This document shows, in pieces, positions 42,243 to 52,398 of a DNA stretch of 64,000 nucleotides. This stretch comes from JADJSS01 sp046329815 (GTDB lineage Bacteria > Bacteroidota > Bacteroidia > Chitinophagales > JADIYW01), in NCBI GenBank assembly GCA_046329815.1, contig JAXLTY010000002.1, positions 992,001 to 1,056,000 on the forward strand, in the 5' to 3' direction. The position numbers and the translations under genes were made by a program. Each line of letters starts with the position of its first letter. Position 1 is the stretch's first letter. Below the pieces are notes generated by a model. That model saw only the letters and a program-made list of their open reading frames with translations, searched no databases and was not told the DNA's origin.

Positions 42243-45017
42243 CTACAAACCATTTCCAAGACCACTGATCGCATTGGTTCCACTGAAGCCATTCGATCCG
42301 AAAAATCCGGTGTCGAAGAATGCTTTCTGCTTTTGCAGTTTTAACCAACTGAACTGCTGCGAAGTAACATATACAGTCATGTAGAAACCTTGCTGCGAAC
42401 CAAACGGCGTCCATTTAAATTCCATTTGCCAGCAATGCAAATCGCGAACAATCGCTATGTCTGTTCTGGAAATTTGTGGTTTTTTCTTACTAAAATCAAA
42501 ACTTGTCGTAACATTCACTTTCCACTTTTTAGTAATATTTACATCCAAACCTAAACCTAAAGATTGTGTAATTACATTCGTATCTCTTTTGGTATATGAC
42601 GATTTCGTTTTTTGCAGATTGAATGAGTAATTATAATTCACCGACCAAGGAATTGAGAAATTATAATAACTTCTGTCGTAAACTCCTCTTGGAAAAAACT
42701 GATTATTCAGACCTTGCTGTTCATACAAAAGCTGGTTCAACTGTTGCGTTTCCTGTTCACCGGATTTTTTAGAATGCAAACTACCGCTGATTGAAATATT
42801 AACGCTTCGCAAGCGCAATAATCGTCTCGCTTCTTTCCAATAAAATGTTTTGGTTTGTGTGCCATTGCTATCCGTTGCATAAGGATTTAAATCAACAGAA
42901 AGCGACAAATTAAATTTATCAGTATAATGTGTACTCGCCGTAATAGGATTTATGATCAGTTGCTTTTGCAGCAAATTATAGCTAAAACCAAAATTCAAAC
43001 CATCGAGCAATGTTATTTTTTTGCTGTGATTAACGGAATCTTTTTTAGAATACACTTTAATTTCCAGTGAATTACTAAAAGACATACCAATGTTACCTTG
43101 TTTGCCTCGTGGTGTAATTCCGTTGTTTTCAAAAATAGAATATTGTGTCGTCTTTCCTGTTGCATCCGATTGTACCGTTCTCATGTACTTCCAAACATCT
43201 TTCGTAAAATCAGGATTGAAATTAAAATTCAAACTTGGTGCAAAGCGATGACGAATGGCCTGCAGTTTACCTTTTTTAAACGGAAACAAACCATACAATT
43301 GTGTACCGAAACTCATCGTAAAATCGAAGTCACGATAGCTTTTAAAACCATATTTGGTTTCCGGAACTGCCTGATTGGTTAGTGTATCTAATTTATTTGT
43401 TGTTGAATTAAATCTAACGATAGTATCAAAATATGTTTTGTCGATATGACTGAAATACCAGTTATCTCTGTAGTTAAAGCCAACATTAAAATTCAAATAT
43501 TTGAACAACTGAAAATTACCGGAAATCGGAATATAGTGTGTGATGCTGTTGCGCATCGTTTTTAATGTTTGTTTTGTTAAGAAAGTAGAATCGTAAGCAG
43601 AAATATCATTTCTTGCATTCAAATCATAAGAGAAACCAATGTTTTCATACCATTTACGTTGTGTTGCAGTTACTTTTTTCTGAAACGGATTGATGCGTGA
43701 TACGTTAAACACAAACTGCGGTAACGCCAATGTAATTTGTTTGGTTTGCGTGTTTTGAGATAACGAAGAAGATATAGACAAACGATATGGTTTATTCGGC
43801 CACCATTTACTGTAAGCTATACTGGATGAAAATTGCGAAGCCAACACTGCTTTAGGATCACGCGAATTAAGATACTGATACGTTTTACTGCTCGAAATAT
43901 TTACGTTGATATTAAAGCTGCTGTTGTACATTTTTTTCGGATCAATATTCATCTGCCATCTTACACCAAAATTGATCGGCGGCTTTCTACGATTTGGATT
44001 GAAACGTTCATATTCCACACCACCACGTTGCTGGTTAATATCAAAACTCAAACTACCTGCATGTTTATACAATACTTTGTAGTTAAAATTGGTATGCAAA
44101 GCCCAACTTCCAAGCGTATATATGTCTGCTGTTGTCTGAATATCCATCTTATCATTGATGTGATAATAATAACCTAAACCGCTGACAAAAAAACCTAAGT
44201 TTTGTCCATCGCCATACGTTGGCATCAGCAAGCCGGTTCCTTTTGATTTAATGGATGGTAAAATAGCAAACGGCAAAAACAATGGCGTGCGAACACCTTC
44301 AATCACTACATTTGCCGGCTTTCCTACCATAATTTTATCTTTCACCACTTTTGCTTTGCCGAGTTCTATATAAAAATGCGGATCGTCCAAATCGCAGGTA
44401 GTGTAGCGCGCACTTTTGATGTACATAGTGTTGGTATCGATTACTTTTACCTGCGTTCCGTGCAAATAACCTTCCATTTCTTTAGTGACAAGACCAACGC
44501 TTTTTCCCTTTTTTGTATTGAAATTAAAACGCGCTTCATACGCAACATATTCGCCGGTACCATCTTTAAATTCTATACGTTTAAGCTCACCACTGCTGTC
44601 AGGCGTTGCTTTTGCGTACACTTCACTGCTGTCCCAATTGAATTTAATAAAGCCACCGGTCATATTCATTTCCTGGTAAACGATATTCGCTTTTCCATAC
44701 AAATACACTGTGTTGTTCGGAATATCATAAATGATCGAGTCTTCGGCTTTATATTTTACTACATCATCTAAATCGCCATCAGCAACTTTGTATTTTTTTA
44801 CATTAACAATTGTGGAATCTTTGGAAGTTGAATCAGGTACGGTATTTGTTATTTTTGTTTGTGAAGAATCTTTGATTGCTATAGAAGTATTTTTATCTGA
44901 CAAATCGTTCATTATTTTTATTGGTTTCGGTTTTCTTATTTGTGAAAATGCCGATGACACCGAAAAAAGGATTATCAAATAACAGACGATTCGTTTATGT
45001 ATAAAAAAACTGTTCAA
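42243..45017 (-). CDS. lptD: LPS-assembly outer membrane protein LptD-like
   Basis: A 924-residue outer membrane protein that would insert lipopolysaccharide into the outer leaflet together with LptE. A signal peptide (about 1-26, ending in AFSQ) is followed by an OstA/LptA-like N-domain (about 85-250; strands such as NTVYLYGKANIVY). The conserved linker TCDLDDPHFYI comes next, and then a long beta-barrel region. The start codon is TTG (45017), giving MNSFFIHKRIVCYLII, which is a good signal peptide; no ATG lies before the signal sequence. It is divergent from the amidase-mce-ostA genes, all cell-envelope functions. Confidence 0.88.
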   Translation of the reverse strand: MNSFFIHKRIVCYLIILFSVSSAFSQIRKPKPIKIMNDLSDKNTSIAIKDSSQTKITNTVPDSTSKDSTIVNVKKYKVADGDLDDVVKYKAEDSIIYDIPNNTVYLYGKANIVYQEMNMTGGFIKFNWDSSEVYAKATPDSSGELKRIEFKDGTGEYVAYEARFNFNTKKGKSVGLVTKEMEGYLHGTQVKVIDTNTMYIKSARYTTCDLDDPHFYIELGKAKVVKDKIMVGKPANVVIEGVRTPLFLPFAILPSIKSKGTGLLMPTYGDGQNLGFFVSGLGYYYHINDKMDIQTTADIYTLGSWALHTNFNYKVLYKHAGSLSFDINQQRGGVEYERFNPNRRKPPINFGVRWQMNIDPKKMYNSSFNINVNISSSKTYQYLNSRDPKAVLASQFSSSIAYSKWWPNKPYRLSISSSLSQNTQTKQITLALPQFVFNVSRINPFQKKVTATQRKWYENIGFSYDLNARNDISAYDSTFLTKQTLKTMRNSITHYIPISGNFQLFKYLNFNVGFNYRDNWYFSHIDKTYFDTIVRFNSTTNKLDTLTNQAVPETKYGFKSYRDFDFTMSFGTQLYGLFPFKKGKLQAIRHRFAPSLNFNFNPDFTKDVWKYMRTVQSDATGKTTQYSIFENNGITPRGKQGNIGMSFSNSLEIKVYSKKDSVNHSKKITLLDGLNFGFSYNLLQKQLIINPITASTHYTDKFNLSLSVDLNPYATDSNGTQTKTFYWKEARRLLRLRSVNISISGSLHSKKSGEQETQQLNQLLYEQQGLNNQFFPRGVYDRSYYNFSIPWSVNYNYSFNLQKTKSSYTKRDTNVITQSLGLGLDVNITKKWKVNVTTSFDFSKKKPQISRTDIAIVRDLHCWQMEFKWTPFGSQQGFYMTVYVTSQQFSWLKLQKQKAFFDTGFFGSNGFSGTNAISGLGNGL

Positions 45018-45054
45018 CTATACAATATTTATCTCATTAAAGAGTTTCAAATTT

Positions 45055-46278
45055 ATGTTTAAAACGCCAAAAATACGGATTGCTTTTTTAATATTCTTAT
45101 TATCAGTACACACATTTGTGTATCCAACGTCAAAATCGACCGGAAATTATAAAATCAAGACAATTGTTTTAGACGCAGGTCACGGCGGACACGATACCGG
45201 CTGCAACGGACCAAGCGGTTCGTACGAAAAAACAGTCACTTTGAAAGTAATTTTAGCGCTTGGAAAACTGATCGAAGAAAAATATCCGGATATCAAAGTG
45301 TTGTATTCCAGGAAAACAGATGAGTTTATTACGTTGCAGGACAGAGCGTTATTAGCGAATAAAAATAATGCCGATTTGTTTTTAAGTGTTCATTGCAATG
45401 CAAATCCGAATAAATCAGCTTACGGAACCGAGACTTACCTGATGGGTTTGCATGTTTCTCAGGCAAATTTAGATGTTGCTAAACGCGAGAATGCCGTAAT
45501 CAAATTAGAAGATAATTACGAAAAAAATTATGACGGCTTCGATCCTGATTCGCCGGAATCCATGATTGCGCTTTCATTAGCGCAAAACGCAAATATTGAA
45601 CAAAGTTCATTGTTGGCTGCCAAAGTTCAGAATCAGTTAACGAATACGTTAAAAAGATACAATCGTGGTGTAAAACAGGCAGGTTTTTGGGTTTTATACA
45701 GAACGACTTGTCCTTCTATTTTAATTGAAACCGGTTTCCTTACCAATTCTGCTGAAGAAAAATATTTAACATCTTCAGAAGGACAAGATGAACTGGCTAC
45801 TTCTATTTTTCATGCGTTTGAAGATTATAAAAATACGATTGAGAAAGGAACAAGTTCTATCAATCCGCCAACAATCATTAATGAAGATTCTGATCCATCG
45901 ACAACGAATAACAGCAATTCTTCAACTCCTGTAAAAAACAACATATCATCTAAAAATAAAAATAACGATGACGCTGATAATGATGAAACTGCTGATAATA
46001 ATTCAAAACCGGTAAAAGGAATTATTTATAAAGTACAAATCAAAGCTGATAACAAAATTCCGCCAAAATCAGATAAATCATACAAGCTTTTTAAAGACTT
46101 AAAATTTGAGAAAGTAAAAAGCGTGGTGAAATATGTTTGCGGTCCGTATAATACTTACTCATCAGCACTGAAGACTGTTAAAAAAGCTAAGAGTTCCGGT
46201 TTTAAAGATGCATTCGTTGTCGTATATAAAAATGGCAATAGATTATCTTTTGATGAAGCAAAAAAATATTTTAAATAA
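45055..46278 (+). CDS. N-acetylmuramoyl-L-alanine amidase
   Basis: A 407-residue exported cell-wall hydrolase of the Amidase_3 family, cutting the stem peptide from peptidoglycan. It has a signal peptide (about 1-25), the zinc motif LDAGHGGHDTGC near residue 40, SVHCNANP, and the C-terminal part of the catalytic domain with ILIETGFLTNSAEE. A Ser/Asn/Asp-rich linker (about 275-320) leads to a C-terminal SPOR-like domain (about 322-407), which would bind septal peptidoglycan. It is divergent from lptD and precedes mce. Confidence 0.92.
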   Translation: MFKTPKIRIAFLIFLLSVHTFVYPTSKSTGNYKIKTIVLDAGHGGHDTGCNGPSGSYEKTVTLKVILALGKLIEEKYPDIKVLYSRKTDEFITLQDRALLANKNNADLFLSVHCNANPNKSAYGTETYLMGLHVSQANLDVAKRENAVIKLEDNYEKNYDGFDPDSPESMIALSLAQNANIEQSSLLAAKVQNQLTNTLKRYNRGVKQAGFWVLYRTTCPSILIETGFLTNSAEEKYLTSSEGQDELATSIFHAFEDYKNTIEKGTSSINPPTIINEDSDPSTTNNSNSSTPVKNNISSKNKNNDDADNDETADNNSKPVKGIIYKVQIKADNKIPPKSDKSYKLFKDLKFEKVKSVVKYVCGPYNTYSSALKTVKKAKSSGFKDAFVVVYKNGNRLSFDEAKKYFK

Positions 46279-46280
46279 TT

Positions 46281-46313
46281 TTTGCTTTTTCTACTTATAT
46301 TTGGTGGTTATAA
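46281..46313 (+). promoter_or_regulatory. Promoter of the mce gene
   Basis: TTTG (46281-46284), 21 nt, TATATTTG (46306-46313), then the TTG start codon 12 nt further on. It fits the Bacteroidota consensus. Confidence 0.5.
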
Positions 46314-46325
46314 AAACAAATTCCA

Positions 46326-47378
46326 TTGGAAAACAAGAACGAAATATTAGTTGGCGCGCTTACAATTTTTGGTATAGTACTGTTCATTTTAGGGTTTAAA
46401 TTTTTACAAGGCGATGATTTATTTTCACGCAGTAAATATGTTAATGTTGTTGCCGATAGAATTGACGGAATCGCGCCTTCAAGTCCTGTTTTAGAAAATG
46501 GCGTTCCAATTGGCCGCGTTGATATGGTTCAGTTATCATCCAGTCCAAATCATTTAAATAAAGCCATACTGACATTAAAAATTGACAAAGGTGTTATCAT
46601 TCCAAACGATAGTAAATTTTTTATTTATGGTTTGGATATGTTAGGAAGAATGGGTGTTGGTTTAGCTCGTGGTTCAGCAGTAGTTAAAGCCGCTACTGAG
46701 AAAGATACCATGGAATGTTTCTTAAAATTAGGCGTATTTGATCAGTTTGCACAACTCAAGCCAAAATTAGATACTATTTTAGGCAACGTAAACGGTATGA
46801 TTATCAACCTAAATACACAATTAGGATCTGGTGATAACGGTGCGCTTAAGAAAACTATTTCAGAAGTCAGCACAACATTACAATCTATCAACAGACTAGC
46901 CAATAATGCAGATAAAATGGTTGTTGGTTTAGATAATACATTGACTTCCAATAAAGGAAACATCGATGGTATTCTGAAAAACGTCAGTCAGTTGACTGCA
47001 AAATTAAATGGAGAAACCGGCAAGATAGATTCTATTCTAACCAACTTCAAAACATTATCAAGCAAACTGGCTCAACTGGAATTACAACAAACGGTTGAAT
47101 CTGCTAAAGGCACTTTAGATGAATTGAAAAAAACGCTGAAAACGGTTAACGAAGGCGATGGAACAGTTGCTAAATTATTAAAAGACGATGGCTTATATAA
47201 AGATCTGTCTCAAGCAGTAAACAACTTTGGTTCTGTGATGTCTGATCTGAAAGCGCATCCTAAAAAATACATCAACTTAGCTATTTTCGACCGAAGCAAA
47301 TACTATACTGTTACCGATACTACTGTTGAACAGTTTTTGCAAAATAATCCGAAAGCAGCAAAAGCGATCAAGAAGTAA
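46326..47378 (+). CDS. MlaD/MCE-domain lipid-transport protein
   Basis: A 350-residue periplasmic protein anchored by one N-terminal membrane helix (ILVGALTIFGIVLFILGFKFL). The MCE domain (about 35-115) shows VLENGVPIGRVDMVQL. The rest is coiled-coil-like (about 130-290), with repeats of the LKTVNEGDGTVAKLLKDDGL type seen in MCE proteins. In E. coli the family moves phospholipids between the membranes with an ABC transporter, whose genes are not adjacent here. Start codon TTG, supported by the preceding promoter and by the membrane helix. Confidence 0.9.
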   Translation: MENKNEILVGALTIFGIVLFILGFKFLQGDDLFSRSKYVNVVADRIDGIAPSSPVLENGVPIGRVDMVQLSSSPNHLNKAILTLKIDKGVIIPNDSKFFIYGLDMLGRMGVGLARGSAVVKAATEKDTMECFLKLGVFDQFAQLKPKLDTILGNVNGMIINLNTQLGSGDNGALKKTISEVSTTLQSINRLANNADKMVVGLDNTLTSNKGNIDGILKNVSQLTAKLNGETGKIDSILTNFKTLSSKLAQLELQQTVESAKGTLDELKKTLKTVNEGDGTVAKLLKDDGLYKDLSQAVNNFGSVMSDLKAHPKKYINLAIFDRSKYYTVTDTTVEQFLQNNPKAAKAIKK

Positions 47379-47405
47379 GTAATTTCTTACTACTTTTATA
47401 CTTCA

Positions 47406-49181
47406 TTGAAAACAGCAAAAGCATATAATTTTTTTTCATTGCATGCAGCTTTAAAAATTTGTTTTATTGTTGGTTTGCTGTTCTTTTCAAATCAAACATT
47501 TGCTCAAAAATTACTTTACTTTCCTAAAGTAAAAAAAGATACCACCAATAAAAAAAAGATACAGATCGCTCAAACCGATTCGCTATTGTATCGCACACAG
47601 GAATTGGGAAAATTCAGAAAATTGATTGGCAAAGTGATTCTGAAACACGCTGACGCAACTATGTATTGTGACAGTGCTATTATAGATGTTGATGCAAATT
47701 ACATGACAGCTTTTGGTAAGCAAGTGCATATTAAAAAAGCAGACAGCATCGATGTTTGGGGAAATTTTCTGGAATATTTCGGTGACCAGAAACAAGCGCG
47801 TTTAACCGGTTTGTGCAGCATGCGCGATAAAACCATGATCTTAACAACACCTGAACTGAATTATAATACAGGAACAGACATTGGCAACTACATGAGTGGC
47901 GGCCGAGTAGTGAATAAAGAAACTACTATTACCAGCTCAATCGGTTATTACTACCATCAGCAAAGTGATGCTGTTTTTTATGGTGATGTAGTGCTTAAAT
48001 CGCCTGACAGAACTATATATGCTGACTCTTTGCGTTACAATACGGAAAAAGAAATCGCGTATTTTATCTGTAAAACAAAGATCATCGACAACAAAGATAG
48101 TAGCGTAATAGAAACAGAAGATGGTTATTATGACACCAAAAAAGAGAAAGCTTATTTTGGAAAGAATGCTGTAATTCATAAAGACGATGCATATGTAAAA
48201 GCAAATTCCATCGATTATGATAACAATACCAAAATTTCTGTAGCGCAAGGCAATGTCGTTTTCAGCGACAGCGTACAACGCACTACTATTCTGAGTAATT
48301 ACATGTATTCCAATGAAGACAGCTCTTATTTATTAGCATACAAAGATCCATTGATGATCAGTGTTTCGGAAGACCAGCAAGATACAATGTATCTGAGCGC
48401 TGACACATTAATGTCGTATAAAATTCCACGCACAGACACCATTTATACTTTTGACACCATTAAAAAAGATTCAGTGATCGATATGAAAGTGGTAACCGAT
48501 TCAGTAAAAATTGTGAAAGCATATTACCACATGAAAATGATTCAAGGTGAAATGAGCGCAAATGCAGATTCGTTATTTTACTCAGAACAGGATTCTACTT
48601 TTAAGTTATATAAAAATCCAATCTTATGGATGGATTCCACACAAATTACAGGCGATTCCATTTTCCTGTTTACACAAAATAAAGAAATACACCGCGTTGA
48701 TGTTTACAGTAATGCGTTCATTGCTAATTTGCAAGACGATCAGATCTTTAACCAGATAAAAGGCAAATTTATTCAGGCATTTATTAAAGATAAAAAGATC
48801 AACAAAGTAGAAGTGGACGGAAATGCGGAAAGTATTTATTTTATAAAAGACAAAAAAGAAAATGCGTACAATGGCGCCAACAAATCAGTTTCCGGCTATA
48901 TAACAGTTAGTTTTATTGATGGTGATGTCAACAGAATAAAACTGACCGGCGCGCCTGAAGCTGAGTTTACACCAATGAAGAAAATCAGTCCTGAATCATT
49001 CAGACTAACCGGTTTTGTTTGGTATTGGAACAAAAAGCCACTCACCTTTTATGATGTGATACGCGATAAGAGCCAATATGAAAAATACATTTCAGATCAA
49101 CCGAAAAAGCCGGTTGTTAAAGTGAAAGAAGAAGAAAAGAAAGCAAATGAAACTTTACCGGCACCTGGTAAAGAAGAGTAA
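47406..49181 (+). CDS. OstA/LptA-domain exported protein
   Basis: A 591-residue exported protein (signal peptide about 1-33, ending in TFAQ) with long beta-jellyroll repeats of OstA/LptA type. These show in the pattern LIGKVILKHADATMYCDSAII...AFGKQVHIKKADSI and again in DAVFYGDVVLKSPDRTIYADSLRYN (described as regions). It is much longer than E. coli LptA (185 residues), as is usual for OstA-like proteins of this phylum, and could form the periplasmic LPS bridge to LptD. The start codon is TTG at 47406, 28 nt after the mce stop. The C-terminus is Pro/Lys/Glu-rich. Confidence 0.87.
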   Translation: MKTAKAYNFFSLHAALKICFIVGLLFFSNQTFAQKLLYFPKVKKDTTNKKKIQIAQTDSLLYRTQELGKFRKLIGKVILKHADATMYCDSAIIDVDANYMTAFGKQVHIKKADSIDVWGNFLEYFGDQKQARLTGLCSMRDKTMILTTPELNYNTGTDIGNYMSGGRVVNKETTITSSIGYYYHQQSDAVFYGDVVLKSPDRTIYADSLRYNTEKEIAYFICKTKIIDNKDSSVIETEDGYYDTKKEKAYFGKNAVIHKDDAYVKANSIDYDNNTKISVAQGNVVFSDSVQRTTILSNYMYSNEDSSYLLAYKDPLMISVSEDQQDTMYLSADTLMSYKIPRTDTIYTFDTIKKDSVIDMKVVTDSVKIVKAYYHMKMIQGEMSANADSLFYSEQDSTFKLYKNPILWMDSTQITGDSIFLFTQNKEIHRVDVYSNAFIANLQDDQIFNQIKGKFIQAFIKDKKINKVEVDGNAESIYFIKDKKENAYNGANKSVSGYITVSFIDGDVNRIKLTGAPEAEFTPMKKISPESFRLTGFVWYWNKKPLTFYDVIRDKSQYEKYISDQPKKPVVKVKEEEKKANETLPAPGKEE

Positions 49182-49188
49182 TACTATA

Positions 49189-49947
49189 TCAAACTAAAAA
49201 AGGAATCACTGCTTTCCTGTTTTTAGGATAATCCGGAAAATGTTGCAAATACCAATTATGATGCGAAACCGCACGCGGTAACAAATTACAAATTGTCCAT
49301 ACTGCAAAACTCAACGCCGGCAAATGCTGTGCCATCAACGCAAAACCAATCCACTCGATCATTTCACCAAATAAGTTTGGCGCAGAAATATAGTTGAACA
49401 AAAAATCTTTTGGAATGGCGTATTCTGTATGTCCGGGTTTGCGTAAATTAATTAAAATGGTGTCTGCATAATTATTGATGAAAGCACCTGTAATAAATAA
49501 AATCAAACCAAGAATAAACAACACCGATGTAAAATGAGCATCGGTATAATGTGCAAATTTAAACAGGAAATAACCGTTCAGCGGTGCGTTCATTCCATTA
49601 AAAAATATGGCAGAAAACACAATAATGACAGGCATTTTCTTATTGGCTGTTTTGGTGCGCAACGGAAAAATAATTGTTCTGTTGATGTAATGTAAGATCC
49701 AGCAAAAAAATAAAAAAAATGAAACACTGTTGTAATTTTCATTATACGTTCTGAATAAAAAATAAACCATGATCAGCAACGAAGGCAACTCCATTAAAAA
49801 CCAACCTAATTTGTTTGGTATCAGGAAACCTGCTTTTTCATTTGTATGTCTGCCGTAAGGTGCTGTTATTTTTAATTGTACCGGCAATAAGATGATTGCA
49901 ACGATCATCCAAACAATGGAAACCAGGTTGATATTTTCTAAAGTCAT
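49189..49947 (-). CDS. Steroid 5-alpha-reductase-like membrane protein
   Basis: A 252-residue polytopic membrane protein of the 3-oxo-5-alpha-steroid 4-dehydrogenase family. The N-terminal APYGRH motif and the C-terminal NADPH-region NLFGEMIEWIGFALM, then PRAVSHHNWYLQHFPDYPKNRKAVIPF, match the family well. Six to seven helices are predicted. The natural substrate in bacteria is unknown; reduction of an enone or polyprenyl-type double bond is likely. It ends 7 nt from the convergent ostA gene, with no terminator between them. Confidence 0.87.
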   Translation of the reverse strand: MTLENINLVSIVWMIVAIILLPVQLKITAPYGRHTNEKAGFLIPNKLGWFLMELPSLLIMVYFLFRTYNENYNSVSFFLFFCWILHYINRTIIFPLRTKTANKKMPVIIVFSAIFFNGMNAPLNGYFLFKFAHYTDAHFTSVLFILGLILFITGAFINNYADTILINLRKPGHTEYAIPKDFLFNYISAPNLFGEMIEWIGFALMAQHLPALSFAVWTICNLLPRAVSHHNWYLQHFPDYPKNRKAVIPFLV

Positions 49948-49998
49948 GCTGAAAAGTACAACTTGATTTAAAAAGAAGATTCATCACAATTGGTGATT

Positions 49999-50754
49999 TT
50001 AGAATTCTACTTTAAAACTGTTGCTCCATAAATAAGTGAGCTTGGTAACTGCGCCAAGTGGCGGTCTGCTGTCGTAGTTCATCCTGAAATTAATAGCAAA
50101 CGTCAGGTATTTGTGAAATTTTATATTCATAGAATTATCCGTAGAAATACGGTAATCTTTTATCTGTGCTACATTCGGCTGATAATAACTCGTGCTGACG
50201 AACTCAAACTGCTTAACCGGTCGAAAGCTAAAACTCAGGTAACTGCTGAAACGCACCTGATTTAATTTTTCAGTTTTATCAATGTTTACTTCATGCTCGT
50301 ACATGTATAACGCACCGATGTACGTTTTAAATTTTTCAACCTGCACCACTTTAAAACGAGGTCCGGTTCCTAACAAATAGCGCAAACGTAAACCGTTGGC
50401 TTTATTGAATTGCACTTGCGTAAATGCTTCCCAGCGTACCCAGTTTTTTTTGAGTTTGTAATTATATCTGAAATGCAAAAAACCGGCATTTACCAAATCT
50501 TCTGATTTTGATTTTATCAAATCTGCGCTGCCTAACAACAGGTATAAATGTTTTTTTGATTTATACTGAACATGAGCCGAAGTGGAAAATACAAAATAGG
50601 TTTTAGTTTGCCTGCCCATTGCAAAACCGACATCTAAACTACCTTTCCAACCTGTAGTATCGGTTTGGTAACGCTCTTTTTCAATATTTACAATTTGAGA
50701 AAAAGCAGCAACAAGAATAAAATAAAACAAAGTAAATGAAACAAGCTTTTTCAT
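49999..50754 (-). CDS. DUF481 outer membrane protein
   Basis: A 251-residue exported protein (signal peptide 1-19, ending in AFSQ) made of alternating beta strands ending in aromatic residues, as in a small outer membrane beta-barrel. The pattern WKGSLDVGFAMG...LYLLLGSADL...NAGFLHFRYNYKL...GTGPRFKV matches DUF481. The last residue is Phe, the usual outer-membrane assembly signal. No substrate is known. Confidence 0.85.
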   Translation of the reverse strand: MKKLVSFTLFYFILVAAFSQIVNIEKERYQTDTTGWKGSLDVGFAMGRQTKTYFVFSTSAHVQYKSKKHLYLLLGSADLIKSKSEDLVNAGFLHFRYNYKLKKNWVRWEAFTQVQFNKANGLRLRYLLGTGPRFKVVQVEKFKTYIGALYMYEHEVNIDKTEKLNQVRFSSYLSFSFRPVKQFEFVSTSYYQPNVAQIKDYRISTDNSMNIKFHKYLTFAINFRMNYDSRPPLGAVTKLTYLWSNSFKVEF

Positions 50755-50790
50755 TCGTTAGTATGGTTTGAAAAAACAAGATACAACTTT

Positions 50791-51684
50791 TTAGATAGAA
50801 AGTTTCTCAGGATAAGCACCTTCCTGGATTTTATTTCGGATAGTTGAAATCACCAAATCTTTTTCTTCAGAATATGTAACACCACACCAGCCATTGCCAT
50901 CAGGTAATAGCTGAACTTTTATTTTTCCTTCATTCATCATTTTGGAAACAACGGTCGGAATTAAAAATTCTGCCTTCATTTCGTTTTTATTGGTTTCGTA
51001 AAACGATTGCCATTGATTTTCTAACTCGTCATATAGAAAACAGGTAAAGCCCCAAAAATTCATAGAGGCAAAACTATTAAACGGAATAGTTGTATATGAT
51101 TTGTCATCGTTTTCATTTTGCAATACGCCATCGCATAAATCAATCTTTGTCATTTCTGTAATAGAAACCAGTTCGTTGTTTTCATTTAGTTTGCAAACAC
51201 CGCGAGAAACCGTACCAATATCAGATAATGTATTTTCTAACGGATAGCCGACTAAAGAAAATGTATTTTCGTTATTGTCTAATTTTGATAAAAAATTTTG
51301 CATGGAAACATACGCTTCTTTACCATAAAAATCATCTGCATTAATACACACAAACGGATTTTTTACCAGATCTTTTGTAGCTAAAATCGCCTGACCGGTG
51401 CCCCAAGGTTTGGTACGTTCCGGATTTGCATTAGCAGGCGGCTGCTGTATAGCATATTGTACTTTTACTTTGCCTTGCCAGATTTGCTGCATGTGTTCAT
51501 CCATCAAATCCACCAAATCTTTTCTTGTTATAATTACTACATCAGAAAAACCTGCTGTAATTGCATCGTATATTGCATAATCCATCAGCCACTCACCGCT
51601 TGGGCCAAAACTGTCTGCCTGTTTTACACCACCATATCTGCTGCCAATACCTGCAGCCATAATCACTAAAGTTGTATTGCTCAT
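50791..51684 (-). CDS. Sugar-phosphate nucleotidyltransferase
   Basis: A 297-residue GT-A-fold nucleotidyltransferase. The nucleotide-binding signature MAAGIGSRYGG (residues 9-19) with KQ (21-22) and the catalytic metal site CINADDFYG are clear. It would form an NDP-sugar, but the sugar is not indicated by its neighbours. It is preceded by the best promoter in the window, which predicts a leaderless mRNA. Confidence 0.9.
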   Translation of the reverse strand: MSNTTLVIMAAGIGSRYGGVKQADSFGPSGEWLMDYAIYDAITAGFSDVVIITRKDLVDLMDEHMQQIWQGKVKVQYAIQQPPANANPERTKPWGTGQAILATKDLVKNPFVCINADDFYGKEAYVSMQNFLSKLDNNENTFSLVGYPLENTLSDIGTVSRGVCKLNENNELVSITEMTKIDLCDGVLQNENDDKSYTTIPFNSFASMNFWGFTCFLYDELENQWQSFYETNKNEMKAEFLIPTVVSKMMNEGKIKVQLLPDGNGWCGVTYSEEKDLVISTIRNKIQEGAYPEKLSI

Positions 51685-51688
51685 GCTG

Positions 51689-51719
51689 CAAAGATAAAGT
51701 AAAGTTTGATTTTAGCAAA
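51689..51719 (-). promoter_or_regulatory. Promoter of the nucleotidyltransferase gene (leaderless)
   Basis: On the minus strand there is TTTG (51716-51719), 19 nt, then TATCTTTG (51689-51696), ending 5 nt before the start codon. Both boxes and the spacing are perfect. Confidence 0.75.
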
Positions 51720-52394
51720 TCACGAAACTTCTTTACGAGCCATCATTTGGCGGAAGAAAAGGTAGATAATAGTAAAGAAAATACCATAGAATAAAGTAAT
51801 GCCAAGTGTTCTGCCATGTTGTAATGGATTTAAAACACGCTCAGATATATCATACAATAATGATTTGGTGTCGAAGAACAAATCCCAACTGTTCCAGCGC
51901 AAAATTCTGCCTAAATAAATACCAAATGAACACAAAAACAAAGAAGCCAATGAGAAAAGCCACGCAACGCTTTTGTTGTATTTTTCAGTCAGTACATTTT
52001 GAATATCATTTAACGACAACAAACCCATAATCAGCGCGTTCCATGCAGTGGAAACGACTATCAATAAACTGTACCAGTAATTAAAACTTTTATTAGGATC
52101 CAGATGGATTATATCGGTTATAATATATGGTGCATTTGGAAAAAACAAAAGCCATAAAGCGACAAACGGCAACATGGTAATCTTGTTAAAACGATGCTTA
52201 AATAAATACAACCAACTAGAAATAAAAAATGGAACAAAAGCCAAAAACAAGTTCCAGATCAAAAAGATGAACCCTAATTTTTTAGTTGTCATCACACGTA
52301 ATACGATCAGGCCGAAACTTAAAAAGCAAGATGCCATTAACAATAAAGTGAGTTCCAATCGGCGGTGTTTTCTGAGTTGTTGTATCATTTGCAT
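51720..52394 (-). CDS. DUF1361 membrane protein
   Basis: A 224-residue polytopic membrane protein of the DUF1361 family, with about seven helices. The conserved stretches are LFFPNAPYIITDIIHL and FGIYLGRILRWNSWDLF. The function is unknown. It ends 36 nt before the nucleotidyltransferase start. Its own -7 box lies 5 nt from the ATG. Confidence 0.88.
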   Translation of the reverse strand: MQMIQQLRKHRRLELTLLLMASCFLSFGLIVLRVMTTKKLGFIFLIWNLFLAFVPFFISSWLYLFKHRFNKITMLPFVALWLLFFPNAPYIITDIIHLDPNKSFNYWYSLLIVVSTAWNALIMGLLSLNDIQNVLTEKYNKSVAWLFSLASLFLCSFGIYLGRILRWNSWDLFFDTKSLLYDISERVLNPLQHGRTLGITLFYGIFFTIIYLFFRQMMARKEVS

Positions 52395-52398
52395 AATT

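Noticed and set aside
43833..44177. Long plus-strand frame within lptD
   Set aside because: Antisense shadow of the lptD coding sequence with no motif.
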